DNA of 10,685 nucleotides from an uncultured Flammeovirgaceae bacterium (GTDB lineage: Bacteria > Bacteroidota > Bacteroidia > Cytophagales > Cyclobacteriaceae): NCBI GenBank assembly GCA_946886805.1, contig CAMPJM010000097.1, forward strand, positions 1-10,685. Reading direction: 5' to 3'. Under the pieces are notes generated by a model, which saw nothing but the letters and a program-made list of their open reading frames with translations, was not told the DNA's origin and ran no database searches. Of this stretch, positions 1 to 6,868 are shown piece by piece. A program made the position numbers and the translations under genes. Position 1 is the stretch's first letter; the number at the start of each line of letters is the position of its first letter.

Positions 1-13
1 TTCACGCAAAGGT

Positions 14-61
14 GGTTTCACGCAAAGTTCGCAAAGGCCATTTATGCGAAGAGCGCAGAGA
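14..61. repeat. Outer border repeat, left copy
   Basis: Bases 14-27 (GGTTTCACGCAAAG) are the exact reverse complement of 1389-1402. Bases 46-61 (GCGAAGAGCGCAGAGA) match the reverse complement of 1359-1374 in about 13 of 16 positions. The two copies therefore face each other across the transposase locus. A partial direct copy, TTCACGCAAAGG, lies at 1-12, so the element may extend beyond the window edge. CGCAAAG-rich intergenic repeats are common in Bacteroidota, but I cannot assign this one to a named family. Confidence 0.6.
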
Positions 62-71
62 CACACTAATG

Positions 72-151
72 AGCGATGACATCCCTATCGTTTCAATGTT
101 TGCACGGCATCGAGATTTGGCGAGTCTAGTTAGAAGAGGGATGTCATCGCT
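72..151. repeat. REP-like palindrome 1 (outer left)
   Basis: The arms at 72-86 (AGCGATGACATCCCT) and 137-151 (AGGGATGTCATCGCT) are perfect 15-bp reverse complements around a 50-nt loop. The loop resembles those of the other three copies (GTTTCAAT..TTGCAC..GCATCGA..TGGCGA..CTAGTTAG), so it is part of the repeat and not random spacer. This outer copy is more diverged in the loop than the two inner ones. Confidence 0.85.
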
Positions 152-237
152 AGTTATGGCAAAATGATGGCTTTTAGCCACGAGATTCTGTTGTTTAGTG
201 AATTGCGGAAAATTGACAACTGGTAATTTCTGCCGCA
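152..237. repeat. Conserved doublet spacer, left copy
   Basis: These 86 nt between palindromes 1 and 2 align with the 82-nt spacer at 1185-1266. By eye, roughly 85-90% of positions match, with three small gaps of 2, 1 and 1 nt. Shared landmarks are AGTTAT.GCAAAATGAT, CGAGATTCTG and TGTTTAGTGAATTGCGG. Conservation of the spacer shows that the doublet is one repeated unit. The non-triplet gaps argue that the open frames read through it on the minus strand are not proteins under selection. Confidence 0.75.
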
Positions 238-317
238 AGCGATGACATCCCTATTGTTTCAATATTTGCACTGCATCGACATCTGGCGATTTTAGCTAGG
301 AGAGGGATGTCATCGCT
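238..317. repeat. REP-like palindrome 2 (inner left)
   Basis: Perfect 15-bp arms lie at 238-252 and 303-317 with a 50-nt loop. It differs from palindrome 3, on the other side of the transposase gene, at only two of 80 positions. The loop begins with ATTGTTTCAAT, which can fold as a small internal hairpin (ATTG/CAAT around TTT). The copy ends about 120 bp before the likely transposase start. Confidence 0.88.
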
Positions 318-336
318 ATAGTAAAATAATTTAAAT

Positions 337-347
337 TAGTGATGACA
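337..347 (+). repeat. Degenerate half palindrome arm upstream of the transposase
   Basis: TAGTGATGACA matches the start of the palindrome arm as it appears at 1104-1114 (TAGCGATGACA) in 10 of 11 positions. No complementary right arm is present nearby. It lies 20 bp inside the last full palindrome and overlaps the GTG at 339 that opens the longest transposase reading frame. It could be a decayed repeat or a single-stranded binding site for the transposase. Confidence 0.35.
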
Positions 348-440
348 ACTTGTTATCTTAGTGGATACATTATTAAGAGAAGAGAAAGTAATTTCTTGCA
401 ACCATCATTATTTCTGCAAAACAACCCAATCATACCAGCT

Positions 441-1016
441 ATGTCTAAATATCTAGAAAAATTTCAATCTGGTAAATATTATCACGTATATAATCGGGCT
501 ATTGGTAATGATAATCTTTTTTATAGAACATCTAATTACAACCACTTTTTCAACTTATATCAAAATTTAATAAATCCTTTAGTTGAAACTTATTCTTACT
601 GCCTGATTCCAAATCATTTTCATTTACTAATTAGAGTGTTAGATGAGCTGGTTGATCCTTCAGATGAGCTAAGTGAAGCGTTTCGAAAATTAAGTATTTC
701 TTACGCTCAAGCTATCAACAACCAAGAAAATCGAAAAGGTTCTTTATTTATGAGACCTTTGAAAAGAAAGATTGTAGAGGAAGATTCTTATTTGACAAGA
801 ATAATGATATATATACATCAGAATCCTTATAATCATGGGCTACTAAATGATTATACCCAATATAAATGGAGTTCATATTCGACCATCCTAAGCAATTCGC
901 CAACATTGATTAAGAGAAAAGAAGTATTGGAATGGTTTGGAGGAAAAGAAGAATTTGTTGACGCTCACCAACAAACAAGAAACCAGCAGGATTTGTCAAA
1001 ATTTACCTTTGATTAA
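441..1016 (+). CDS. REP-associated tyrosine transposase (RAYT, Y1_Tnp/HUH family)
   Basis: This 191-residue protein belongs to the IS200-like Y1 transposase superfamily, whose members cut and join single-stranded DNA at hairpins through a covalent phosphotyrosine. The N-terminal block YYHVYNRAIGND (residues 13-24) is typical of the family. The HUH metal-binding motif is HFH at 59-61, within PNHFHLLIR. The conserved C-terminal motif YIHQNP is at 124-129, and its Tyr124 is the likely nucleophile. WSSY (143-146) follows, as in other Bacteroidota members. The frame is open from a GTG at 339, but that would add 34 residues unlike the family and overlap a repeat half-site. ATG 441 gives the usual N-terminus, although no clear ribosome binding site precedes it. 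All key motifs are present and there is no frameshift, so the enzyme could be active. Flanking palindromes of one family are the expected substrates. In known systems RAYTs spread REP sequences; what this copy does is inference. Confidence 0.9.
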   Translation: MSKYLEKFQSGKYYHVYNRAIGNDNLFYRTSNYNHFFNLYQNLINPLVETYSYCLIPNHFHLLIRVLDELVDPSDELSEAFRKLSISYAQAINNQENRKGSLFMRPLKRKIVEEDSYLTRIMIYIHQNPYNHGLLNDYTQYKWSSYSTILSNSPTLIKRKEVLEWFGGKEEFVDAHQQTRNQQDLSKFTFD

Positions 1017-1104
1017 TAAAAAGAAGAAGCCGGAATAAGAGCGGTAACACCCTTTTGATTAATCATTTGCGCCGGATTGACAAGAGGAGGTTTCGAACAG
1101 AAAT

Positions 1105-1184
1105 AGCGATGACATCCCTATTGTTTCAATACTTGCACTGCATCGACAACTGGCGATTTTAGCTAGGAGAGGGATGTCATCGCT
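1105..1184. repeat. REP-like palindrome 3 (inner right)
   Basis: Perfect 15-bp arms lie at 1105-1119 and 1170-1184. The flanking bases 1104 and 1185 extend the pairing to 16 bp. The loop is 50 nt and differs from palindrome 2 at two positions. It begins 88 bp after the transposase stop codon and is read in the same orientation as the other three copies. Confidence 0.88.
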
Positions 1185-1266
1185 AGTTATAGCAAAATGA
1201 TTGCTTAGCCCGAGATTCTGCTGTTTAGTGAATTGCGGAAATTGACAATTTATAATTTCGGTCGGT
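1185..1266. repeat. Conserved doublet spacer, right copy
   Basis: This is the counterpart of the spacer at 152-237. The match is best through TGTTTAGTGAATTGCGG and decays over the last 20 nt before palindrome 4. With palindromes 3 and 4 it forms a 242-bp unit in direct orientation relative to the 246-bp unit at 72-317. Confidence 0.75.
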
Positions 1267-1346
1267 AGCGATGACATCCCTATTGTTTAGTCGTTTGCAC
1301 TATTTCGACAACTGGCAATTTTGGTTAGAAGAGGGATGTCATCGCT
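1267..1346. repeat. REP-like palindrome 4 (outer right)
   Basis: Perfect 15-bp arms lie at 1267-1281 and 1332-1346 around a 50-nt loop. The loop is the most diverged of the four, and the internal ATTG/CAAT mini-hairpin is lost. The 5' edge reads GGTAGCG, so a GTAG tetranucleotide abuts the stem. Enterobacterial REPs carry such a tetranucleotide as a RAYT recognition element, but the other three copies here lack it. It lies 70 bp beyond the valS stop codon and could act as a 3' hairpin on valS transcripts; that is speculative. Confidence 0.85.
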
Positions 1347-1358
1347 CTCGGATACTTT

Positions 1359-1402
1359 TCTCCGCGGTCTTTGCGCTTTCCTTAATTGCTTTGCGTGAAA
1401 CC
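1359..1402. repeat. Outer border repeat, right copy (inverted)
   Basis: Bases 1389-1402 (CTTTGCGTGAAACC) are the perfect reverse complement of 14-27. Bases 1359-1374 match the reverse complement of 46-61 imperfectly. The middle of the repeat differs in sequence and length. It ends 13 bp before the valS stop codon. Confidence 0.6.
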
Positions 1403-1415
1403 TCGCCCATCCACC

Positions 1416-4040
1416 TTACAAACTTGCCAAGCTTTCTTCTAATGCTTTAATCTTTGCTTCAGCGTCAGCCTTTTTCTTGTTTTCAATTTCTACCACCTGT
1501 GGCGGGGCATTATTGACAAACCTTTCATTGCTTAGCTTTTTAGTGACAGCAATCAGAAAGCCTTTCGTATACTCCAGCTCTTTCGTCATGTTTTCTTTTT
1601 CCTTTTCTATATCCAGCTCTTGTTCCAGCGGAAGGAAAAACTCATCTGCCTGAACAACAAAACTCAAAGCTCCTTCTACTTTTTCGGTAACATATTCAAG
1701 CTTGTCAAGATTGGCAAGTTTCTTAATTGCGTCTTCGAAAACAGAAAAGTTCTTATTGTTCTGACTCTTTATCGAAAGCTGCAAGGCTGTTTTTGGCGAT
1801 ATTTGTTTTGCATTTCTAACATTCCTGATAGAAGTCACTACTTCAAATACTAAACCCGCTGTTTCTAATAATCTCTGGTCAAAGTCGCTTTTCTCTGGCC
1901 ATGGAGAAATAACAATAGCATCACTAGCGTCTCTTTCTTTGATGCCATGCCAGATTTCTTCTGTAATAAATGGCATAAAAGGATGTAGGATTTTTAGCAG
2001 CTTTTCCAGAAAACCTATGGTGGCATCAAAGCTTGCTTTATCGATAGGTTGCTCATAAGCTGGTTTTACCATCTCCAGATACCATGAACAGAAATCGTCC
2101 CACACCAGTTTGTAAACTGTTAACAGTGCATCTGAAATACGGAATTTTGTAAAATGATCTTCCAATTCCACCAATACCTGGTTAAACCTCGCCTCAAACC
2201 AGGCTATTGCCGTGATATTTGAATCGCTGGATAACGTACTATCAACTTCCCAACCCTTGACAAGTCGGAATGCATTCCAAAGTTTATTATTGAAGTTTCT
2301 CCCTTGTTCGCATAGTTTTATATCAAACAATAAGTCGTTTCCGGCAGGAGAACTAAACAACATACCTGTCCTTACACCATCAGCACCATATTCTTTAATG
2401 AGGTCAAGCGGATTGGGAGAGTTTCCTAATGATTTACTCATTTTCCTGCCTTGCTTGTCCCTTACTATTCCCGTTAGGTAAACATTCTTAAATGGCTGCT
2501 GTCCGCGGAATTTGTATCCTGCAATAATCATCCTGGCAACCCAGAAAAATAAAATTTCAGGAGCGGTTACAAGGTCATTTGTTGGGTAATAGTAATTTAT
2601 ATCTTTATTTTCAGGATCTTTAAACCCGTCGAAAACAGAAATAGGCCAAAGCCACGACGAAAACCAGGTATCCAATACATCATCATCCTGCCTTAAATCC
2701 TGTAAGGTCAAAGAATTGTTTTTGCTTATTGTTTTAGCTTTTTCCAAGGCTTCTTCCGCCGTTGCTGCCACTACAATTTGACCTCCCGGCAAATAATACG
2801 CGGGAATTCTATGTCCCCACCACAACTGACGCGAAATACACCAATCCCTTACATTCTCCATCCAGGATCGGTACATGTTTTTGAACTTAGCAGGATGTAA
2901 TTGAATATTGTCATTCAACACATTTTCTAATGCTGGTTTTACTAATTCCTCCATTTTTAGGAACCACTGCATAGAAAGCTTAGGCTCAATGACTGCGTCC
3001 GTTCTTTCAGAGTAGCCCAAATTATTTTTATAGTCTTCTATCTTTTGGAGGTAGCCTTTTTCATCTAATTCTTTGGCTATTTTTTTTCTTACTACAAACC
3101 TGTCCTCACCGATGTATAGCTGCGCTTTTTCATTTAGCGTTCCGTCGTCTGCTAATATATCTATTGACTCTAAATTATGTTTTTGTCCCAATTCATAGTC
3201 ATTCAGATCATGAGCCGGAGTAACTTTAAGGCATCCGGTACCGAAGTCCATGCTTACATATTCATCCTCAATGATGGGTATGGGCCTGTTAATTAGCGGA
3301 ACTATGGCTTTTTTACCTTTTAGGTGCTGAAATCGTTCATCATTTGGATTTATGCAGATAGCAGTATCTCCCAGGATAGTTTCCGGTCGGGTTGTGGCAA
3401 TTGTAACCTTATCGCTGCTGCCCTCGATTTCATAGTCTATATAATAAAGTTTAGAGTTTACTTCTTTATAAATCACCTCATCATCAGACAGGGCTGTTTT
3501 GCCTTTTGGATCCCAGTTGACCATTCTGATGCCCCGGTAGATATAACCTTCGTTGTATAGGCTCACGAAAACTTCTATTACAGCATCTGAAAGATCTTTT
3601 TCCATAGTAAACCTGGTGCGATCCCAATCGCAGGATGCGCCAAGCTTTTTTAGCTGCTCCAAGATAATGCCACCATATTTTTCTTTCCATTCCCAGGCAT
3701 GTTCCAGGAATTCTTCCCGGCTTATATCTTTTTTACTAATCCCTTTGTCCTGTAACATAGCAACAACCTTTGCTTCAGTAGCAATGGAAGCATGGTCCGT
3801 TCCCGCTACCCAACAAGCCTCTTTTCCCTGCATCCTGGCTTTACGAACAAGAATATCCTGAATAGTATTGTTGAGCATATGGCCCATGTGTAAAACCCCG
3901 GTCACATTGGGGGGTGGGATAACGATAGTATATGGTTCTTTTTCGGGATTCGGAGTAGATTTAAAGAAATTGTTTTCTAACCAAAACTTATACCATTTAT
4001 CTTCTACTTCACTGGGATCGTACTTCGTTGAAAGAGCCAT
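1416..4040 (-). CDS. valS: Valine--tRNA ligase
   Basis: This cytoplasmic class I aminoacyl-tRNA synthetase charges tRNA-Val and edits mischarged threonine. At 874 residues it has the normal length for a bacterial ValRS. Visible signatures are the HIGH-type motif HMGH (51-54, in [13 protein letters not shown]), [13 protein letters not shown] (77-89), the editing (CP1) domain motifs ATTRPET (215-221) and VTPAHD (273-278), and the KMSKS loop (533-537, in [10 protein letters not shown]). An anticodon-binding helical region follows. The last 70 or so residues form the charged coiled coil typical of ValRS ([19 protein letters not shown]). The start at 4040 ([17 protein letters not shown]) fits the family, and a TAnnTTTG promoter lies about 45 bp upstream. 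There is no sign of truncation. It diverges from the fumarylacetoacetase gene and ends close to the repeat locus. I see no classical hairpin-plus-T terminator after its stop. Confidence 0.98.
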   Translation of the reverse strand: MALSTKYDPSEVEDKWYKFWLENNFFKSTPNPEKEPYTIVIPPPNVTGVLHMGHMLNNTIQDILVRKARMQGKEACWVAGTDHASIATEAKVVAMLQDKGISKKDISREEFLEHAWEWKEKYGGIILEQLKKLGASCDWDRTRFTMEKDLSDAVIEVFVSLYNEGYIYRGIRMVNWDPKGKTALSDDEVIYKEVNSKLYYIDYEIEGSSDKVTIATTRPETILGDTAICINPNDERFQHLKGKKAIVPLINRPIPIIEDEYVSMDFGTGCLKVTPAHDLNDYELGQKHNLESIDILADDGTLNEKAQLYIGEDRFVVRKKIAKELDEKGYLQKIEDYKNNLGYSERTDAVIEPKLSMQWFLKMEELVKPALENVLNDNIQLHPAKFKNMYRSWMENVRDWCISRQLWWGHRIPAYYLPGGQIVVAATAEEALEKAKTISKNNSLTLQDLRQDDDVLDTWFSSWLWPISVFDGFKDPENKDINYYYPTNDLVTAPEILFFWVARMIIAGYKFRGQQPFKNVYLTGIVRDKQGRKMSKSLGNSPNPLDLIKEYGADGVRTGMLFSSPAGNDLLFDIKLCEQGRNFNNKLWNAFRLVKGWEVDSTLSSDSNITAIAWFEARFNQVLVELEDHFTKFRISDALLTVYKLVWDDFCSWYLEMVKPAYEQPIDKASFDATIGFLEKLLKILHPFMPFITEEIWHGIKERDASDAIVISPWPEKSDFDQRLLETAGLVFEVVTSIRNVRNAKQISPKTALQLSIKSQNNKNFSVFEDAIKKLANLDKLEYVTEKVEGALSFVVQADEFFLPLEQELDIEKEKENMTKELEYTKGFLIAVTKKLSNERFVNNAPPQVVEIENKKKADAEAKIKALEESLASL

Positions 4041-4085
4041 TGGGAATTCTATTGAAATTATTCTTTAATATAAAAAAACAGAGTG

Positions 4086-4093
4086 CAAATTTA
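4086..4093 (-). promoter_or_regulatory. Predicted valS promoter, -7 element
   Basis: Read on the minus strand this is TAAATTTG followed by C, an exact match to the Bacteroidota -7 consensus TAnnTTTG. It sits 46 bp upstream of the valS start codon. The matching -33 TTG is not obvious; only a TTAG about 21 bp further upstream could serve. No T-box-like or other long leader structure fits in this short leader. Confidence 0.45.
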
Positions 4094-4186
4094 ATCAGAG
4101 TAGTCTGTAACTTCTAAAAAAATAAAAAATAAATGATTAATGGAGATAAATGGATCTGGGTTTCTAAACTATTGACCCTTAGATCT

Positions 4187-4204
4187 AGTACTACTTGTAG
4201 TACT
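4187..4204. promoter_or_regulatory. Perfect 18-bp dyad, candidate operator of the fumarylacetoacetase gene
   Basis: AGTACTACTTGTAGTACT has two perfect 8-bp arms around a 2-bp centre, 40 bp upstream of the fumarylacetoacetase ATG. A TTGACC at 4172-4177 could be a -33 box, which would put the dyad over the -7 and start-site region, a usual place for a repressor. The short centre suits a dimeric DNA-binding protein better than an RNA hairpin. No regulator gene is visible in the window, so the ligand and the protein are unknown. Confidence 0.45.
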
Positions 4205-4244
4205 TTACTTGTAATTCCCGGTTTTTTGAAATTAACGATCAACA

Positions 4245-5522
4245 ATGTCTCACACAATTTATAAAAAAAACAAATCCTGGATTGACGTACCGGAAAATTC
4301 TGATTTCCCCATTCAAAACCTGCCGTTCGGAATCTTTGAAACTAGGAATAGGGATGCCAGGGCGGGTATTGCAATAGGAAGTTACATTGTAGACCTTTCG
4401 ATGCTTCACGAAGAGGGGTTTTTGAATATGTTTGATGGCCCAATGAGCAAATATTTCCACCAGCCCTTTCTCAATGATTTTATTGGTCTGGGTAAAGAAA
4501 TGACCAATTCGGTGAGGGAAAAGGTAGGTAATTTATTAGACGTGGAAAATTCTGTACTTAGGGATAATTTAAAATGCAAGGAGGCAATATTGGTTCCTAT
4601 GTCTGATGCAAAAATGCTGATGCCTGTTAAGGTGGGGGATTATACAGACTTTTATTCCAGTAAAGAACACGCCACCAATGTCGGCACCATGTTTAGAGAT
4701 CCAAAAAATGCGCTTTTGCCAAATTGGGCGCATCTGCCTGTAGGGTATCACGGAAGAGCGTCTTCTATTATACCATCTGGGGTTCCGATCCGCCGCCCAA
4801 AAGGGCAAACTATGCCTCCTGGAGCTGACAAGCCAAGTTTTGGGCCTACCAAGAGGCTCGATTTTGAATTAGAGCTGGCATTTATAACCGGTAAATCCAC
4901 TGCTTTGGGAGAGTCCATCAGCACCCATAATGCAGAGGATTATATCTTTGGGTTTGTCATGCTTAACGATTGGTCTGCAAGAGATATCCAAAAATGGGAA
5001 TATGTGCCGTTAGGGCCATTTTTAGCGAAAAGTTTTGGGTCGTCCATCTCTCCATGGGTGGTAACTTTAGACGCTTTGCAGCCCTTTCGAACCCCAGGAC
5101 CTGAGCAATCTCCGCCTGTTTTACCATATTTAGAATTTTCGGGGGAAAAGAATTTTGACATCGCTTTGGAAGTAGGAATAATTCCTGAAAATGGTGAATA
5201 TCAAAGGATTTGTGCCAGCAATTTTAAATACATGTATTGGAACGTTTGTCAGCAGTTGGCTCACCAGACTATAAATGGGTGTAATGTAAATATTGGGGAT
5301 ATGTATGCTTCCGGAACCATAAGTGGCCCAAGCCCTGATTCCTACGGCTCTATGTTAGAGCTTTCCTGGAAGGGAACTAAACCAATAAAAATGGCAGATG
5401 GCACCGAAAGAAAATTCATTGAAGATGGAGATACTGTAGTGATGAAAGGTTATGGTTTGAAAAGCGGCATTAGGGTAGGGTTTGGGGAGGTGCGCACACA
5501 GATTTTACCCGCAATCGATTAA
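4245..5522 (+). CDS. fahA: Fumarylacetoacetase
   Basis: This enzyme hydrolyses 4-fumarylacetoacetate to fumarate and acetoacetate, the last step of tyrosine and phenylalanine degradation through homogentisate, in the cytoplasm. The 425 residues match the full length of the family. An N-terminal SH3-like domain (about 1-125) precedes the beta-roll catalytic domain. By motif alignment with mouse FAH, the metal ligands are Asp135 (in DYTDFYSS), Glu208 and Glu210 (LDFELE) and Asp242 (NDWSARD). The catalytic His is His142 (EHATNVG), with Arg246, Gln249, Lys262 and Glu372 (MLELSW) also in place. All active-site residues are therefore present. It is transcribed away from valS and is followed after 112 bp by a flavin-reductase-like gene on the same strand. 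An 18-bp perfect dyad just upstream suggests specific repression or induction. Other tyrosine-pathway genes are not in the window. Confidence 0.96.
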   Translation: MSHTIYKKNKSWIDVPENSDFPIQNLPFGIFETRNRDARAGIAIGSYIVDLSMLHEEGFLNMFDGPMSKYFHQPFLNDFIGLGKEMTNSVREKVGNLLDVENSVLRDNLKCKEAILVPMSDAKMLMPVKVGDYTDFYSSKEHATNVGTMFRDPKNALLPNWAHLPVGYHGRASSIIPSGVPIRRPKGQTMPPGADKPSFGPTKRLDFELELAFITGKSTALGESISTHNAEDYIFGFVMLNDWSARDIQKWEYVPLGPFLAKSFGSSISPWVVTLDALQPFRTPGPEQSPPVLPYLEFSGEKNFDIALEVGIIPENGEYQRICASNFKYMYWNVCQQLAHQTINGCNVNIGDMYASGTISGPSPDSYGSMLELSWKGTKPIKMADGTERKFIEDGDTVVMKGYGLKSGIRVGFGEVRTQILPAID

Positions 5523-5634
5523 TTGTTGATTCAGGAAAGGCGCTCATTATTAATGTTTTCTTTCAAAACAAAAAATAGTTTCTTAACAGGATCACAATAT
5601 TCATTAGCCATACTTTCATCTCAAATGAATTAAG

Positions 5635-6573
5635 TTGTATTTTGATCCTAAAATTTATCATTCAGTGAAAACCATTAATCCAAAAGAAGTTTCAGCAGTC
5701 GAGTTGCATGCTTACCTTTTAGGCACAATTGTTCCACGTCCTATTGCTTTTGCGAGTACAATTGACACAAATGGCAATGTCAATTTAAGCCCTTTTAGCT
5801 ATTTTAATATTTTCGGAACCAATCCTGCCACTTTAATTTTCTCGCCCGCCAGAAGAATTCGTGGAAATACCAACAAACACACCCTTGAAAATATCAAAGA
5901 AGTGAAAGAGGTGGTCATAAATATGGTGAATTTTGATATGGTGGAGCAGATGTCGTTGGCCAGTTCAGAATATGACAAAGGGATAAATGAATTTTTAAAA
6001 GCAGGCTTTACGCCGGTAGCATCTTTAATGGTAAAGCCGCCGAGGGTAAAGCAATCTCCGGCTTCTTTCGAATGTATAGTCAAAGATGTTGTTGAAACGG
6101 GCACAGAAGGTGGGGCGGGTAATTTGATCATATGCGAGATAGTTCTAGTCCATATAGATGAGAATATTCTAGATCAGGAAAATAAGGTAGATCCTTATAA
6201 ACTAGATGCTGTAGCTAGGATGGGCGGAGACTATTATTGTCATGTCCATAAAGATTCCATTTTTAAAATTGCTAAACCTACCCGCTTCCAGGGAATAGGT
6301 TTTGACAAGCTCCCGGAATTTATTCTTCGGAGCAACGTGCTAACAGGAAATAACTTGGCCAGATTAGCTGGCATTGAAATTCTACCGACGCCCGAAGAGG
6401 TGAAAAATTTCAGCACTACTAAACTATATAAAGAACTTGAAGCGGATCGCTTTAATAATATGGACGACTTTAGTCTGGTTATTCATAAAATTGCGAAAAA
6501 ATACTTGGAAACAGGTGATATCGAAACCGCATGGCTTTTGTTGCTACAGTTAAGAAATGAAAACGTTCTCTAA
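5635..6573 (+). CDS. Flavin-reductase-like FMN-binding split-barrel protein
   Basis: The protein has about 300 residues. The N-terminal two thirds carry the flavin reductase-like split-barrel fold that binds FMN: IVPRPIAFAST (32-42), NVNLSPFSYFN (48-58), LIFSPARR (67-74) and NTNKHTLENI (78-87). The C-terminal 80 or so residues (from about 230) are predicted helical and of unknown role. The start is uncertain. No in-frame ATG exists; the frame opens with TTG at 5635, and a GTG at 5665 gives MKTINPKEVSAVELHAYLLG, which looks like a natural N-terminus. An out-of-frame ATG at 5625 meets a stop after one codon. Members of this family lie next to homogentisate-pathway genes in several Bacteroidota as I recall, and here it follows fumarylacetoacetase after 112 bp. 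A role in aromatic catabolism is thus plausible, but substrate and partner are unknown. There is no signal peptide. Confidence 0.85.
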   Translation: MYFDPKIYHSVKTINPKEVSAVELHAYLLGTIVPRPIAFASTIDTNGNVNLSPFSYFNIFGTNPATLIFSPARRIRGNTNKHTLENIKEVKEVVINMVNFDMVEQMSLASSEYDKGINEFLKAGFTPVASLMVKPPRVKQSPASFECIVKDVVETGTEGGAGNLIICEIVLVHIDENILDQENKVDPYKLDAVARMGGDYYCHVHKDSIFKIAKPTRFQGIGFDKLPEFILRSNVLTGNNLARLAGIEILPTPEEVKNFSTTKLYKELEADRFNNMDDFSLVIHKIAKKYLETGDIETAWLLLLQLRNENVL

Positions 6574-6606
6574 TTTTTTGAATTTTTGAATTTCGATAGC
6601 CTATTT

Positions 6607-6868
6607 TTTGTCATGCTGAATTCACTTTGTGGGAGGGTGAATGACAATGGTTCCTGCTTTGCTAAACCTCGTCAAGCTTTGTTTTAGCATTGCTGATAGT
6701 TATTTAATAGGTATTGTGAAATAAGTGGAGAAGGTTTGGTAAACCTTTCTCGATCGCTAAAGCTTTACCAAACTTAGATCCGCCAACTGGCGGACATGGT
6801 TTAGTAAAGCAGAGCTCCTTCCAACATCTCGCACAACGTGTCATGGGTAGGCCCTGTCGCATGACAAA
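6607..6868. repeat. 262-bp palindromic intergenic element with 10-bp terminal inverted repeats
   Basis: The ends TTTGTCATGC (6607-6616) and GCATGACAAA (6859-6868) are perfect 10-bp inverted repeats. Inside are further palindromes: AAGGTTT/AAACCTT around GGT (6731-6747); a stem of about 49 nt at 6762-6810 with GCTTTACCAAAC against GTTTAGTAAAGC; and TCCGCCA/TGGCGGA (6779-6794) at its tip. TGTCATG/CATGACA lies at the right end (6839-6866). The motif GCTTTrCyAAAC or its complement recurs four times (about 6658, 6732, 6762, 6798). No transposase frame is present, so this fits a MITE-like or REP-like non-autonomous element. No target duplication was seen. Confidence 0.5.

Larger units (their letters stand above)
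14..1402. mobile_element. RAYT/REP-like locus: transposase gene bracketed by palindrome doublets
   Basis: This composite holds one Y1/HUH-family transposase gene (441-1016). On each side is a doublet of 80-nt palindromes (72-151 and 238-317; 1105-1184 and 1267-1346). A second, unrelated repeat marks the outer borders in inverted orientation. The palindromes use the same 15-bp arm, AGCGATGACATCCCT, in every copy. Known RAYTs (REP-associated tyrosine transposases) act on REP palindromes and are usually flanked by them, so the gene and the repeats very probably form one system. The palindromes are longer than classical enterobacterial REPs, and their loops all read in the same direction rather than head to head. 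Whether the whole stretch ever moved as a unit cannot be told from one copy. No target-site duplication was recognised. Confidence 0.65.

Noticed and set aside
2..238. Minus-strand 78-codon frame that resembles a second frame at 1059-1277
   Set aside because: Both frames are read through the palindromes and the spacer. Their likeness comes from the DNA repeat, and the spacers differ by gaps of 1 and 2 nt, which argues against selection on a protein.
339..440. GTG start giving a 225-residue transposase
   Set aside because: The 34 extra residues do not resemble the family N-terminus and the GTG lies in a repeat half-site; ATG 441 fits better.
72..1346. CRISPR-like array of short repeats
   Set aside because: There are only four units, each a long palindrome with a conserved loop, and they are separated by similar spacers and a transposase gene. 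No cas genes are present.
3484..3861. Overlapping frames of 68 and 102 codons inside valS
   Set aside because: They lie wholly within an intact, strongly conserved valS gene in other frames and show no domain or start signal of their own.
4041..4244. T-box or other riboswitch in the valS leader
   Set aside because: The predicted leader is only about 40 nt with no stem or T-box motif, and T-boxes are not expected in Bacteroidota.
5799..6131. 110-codon minus-strand frame inside the flavin-reductase-like gene
   Set aside because: It is antisense to a conserved domain and shows no recognisable family.
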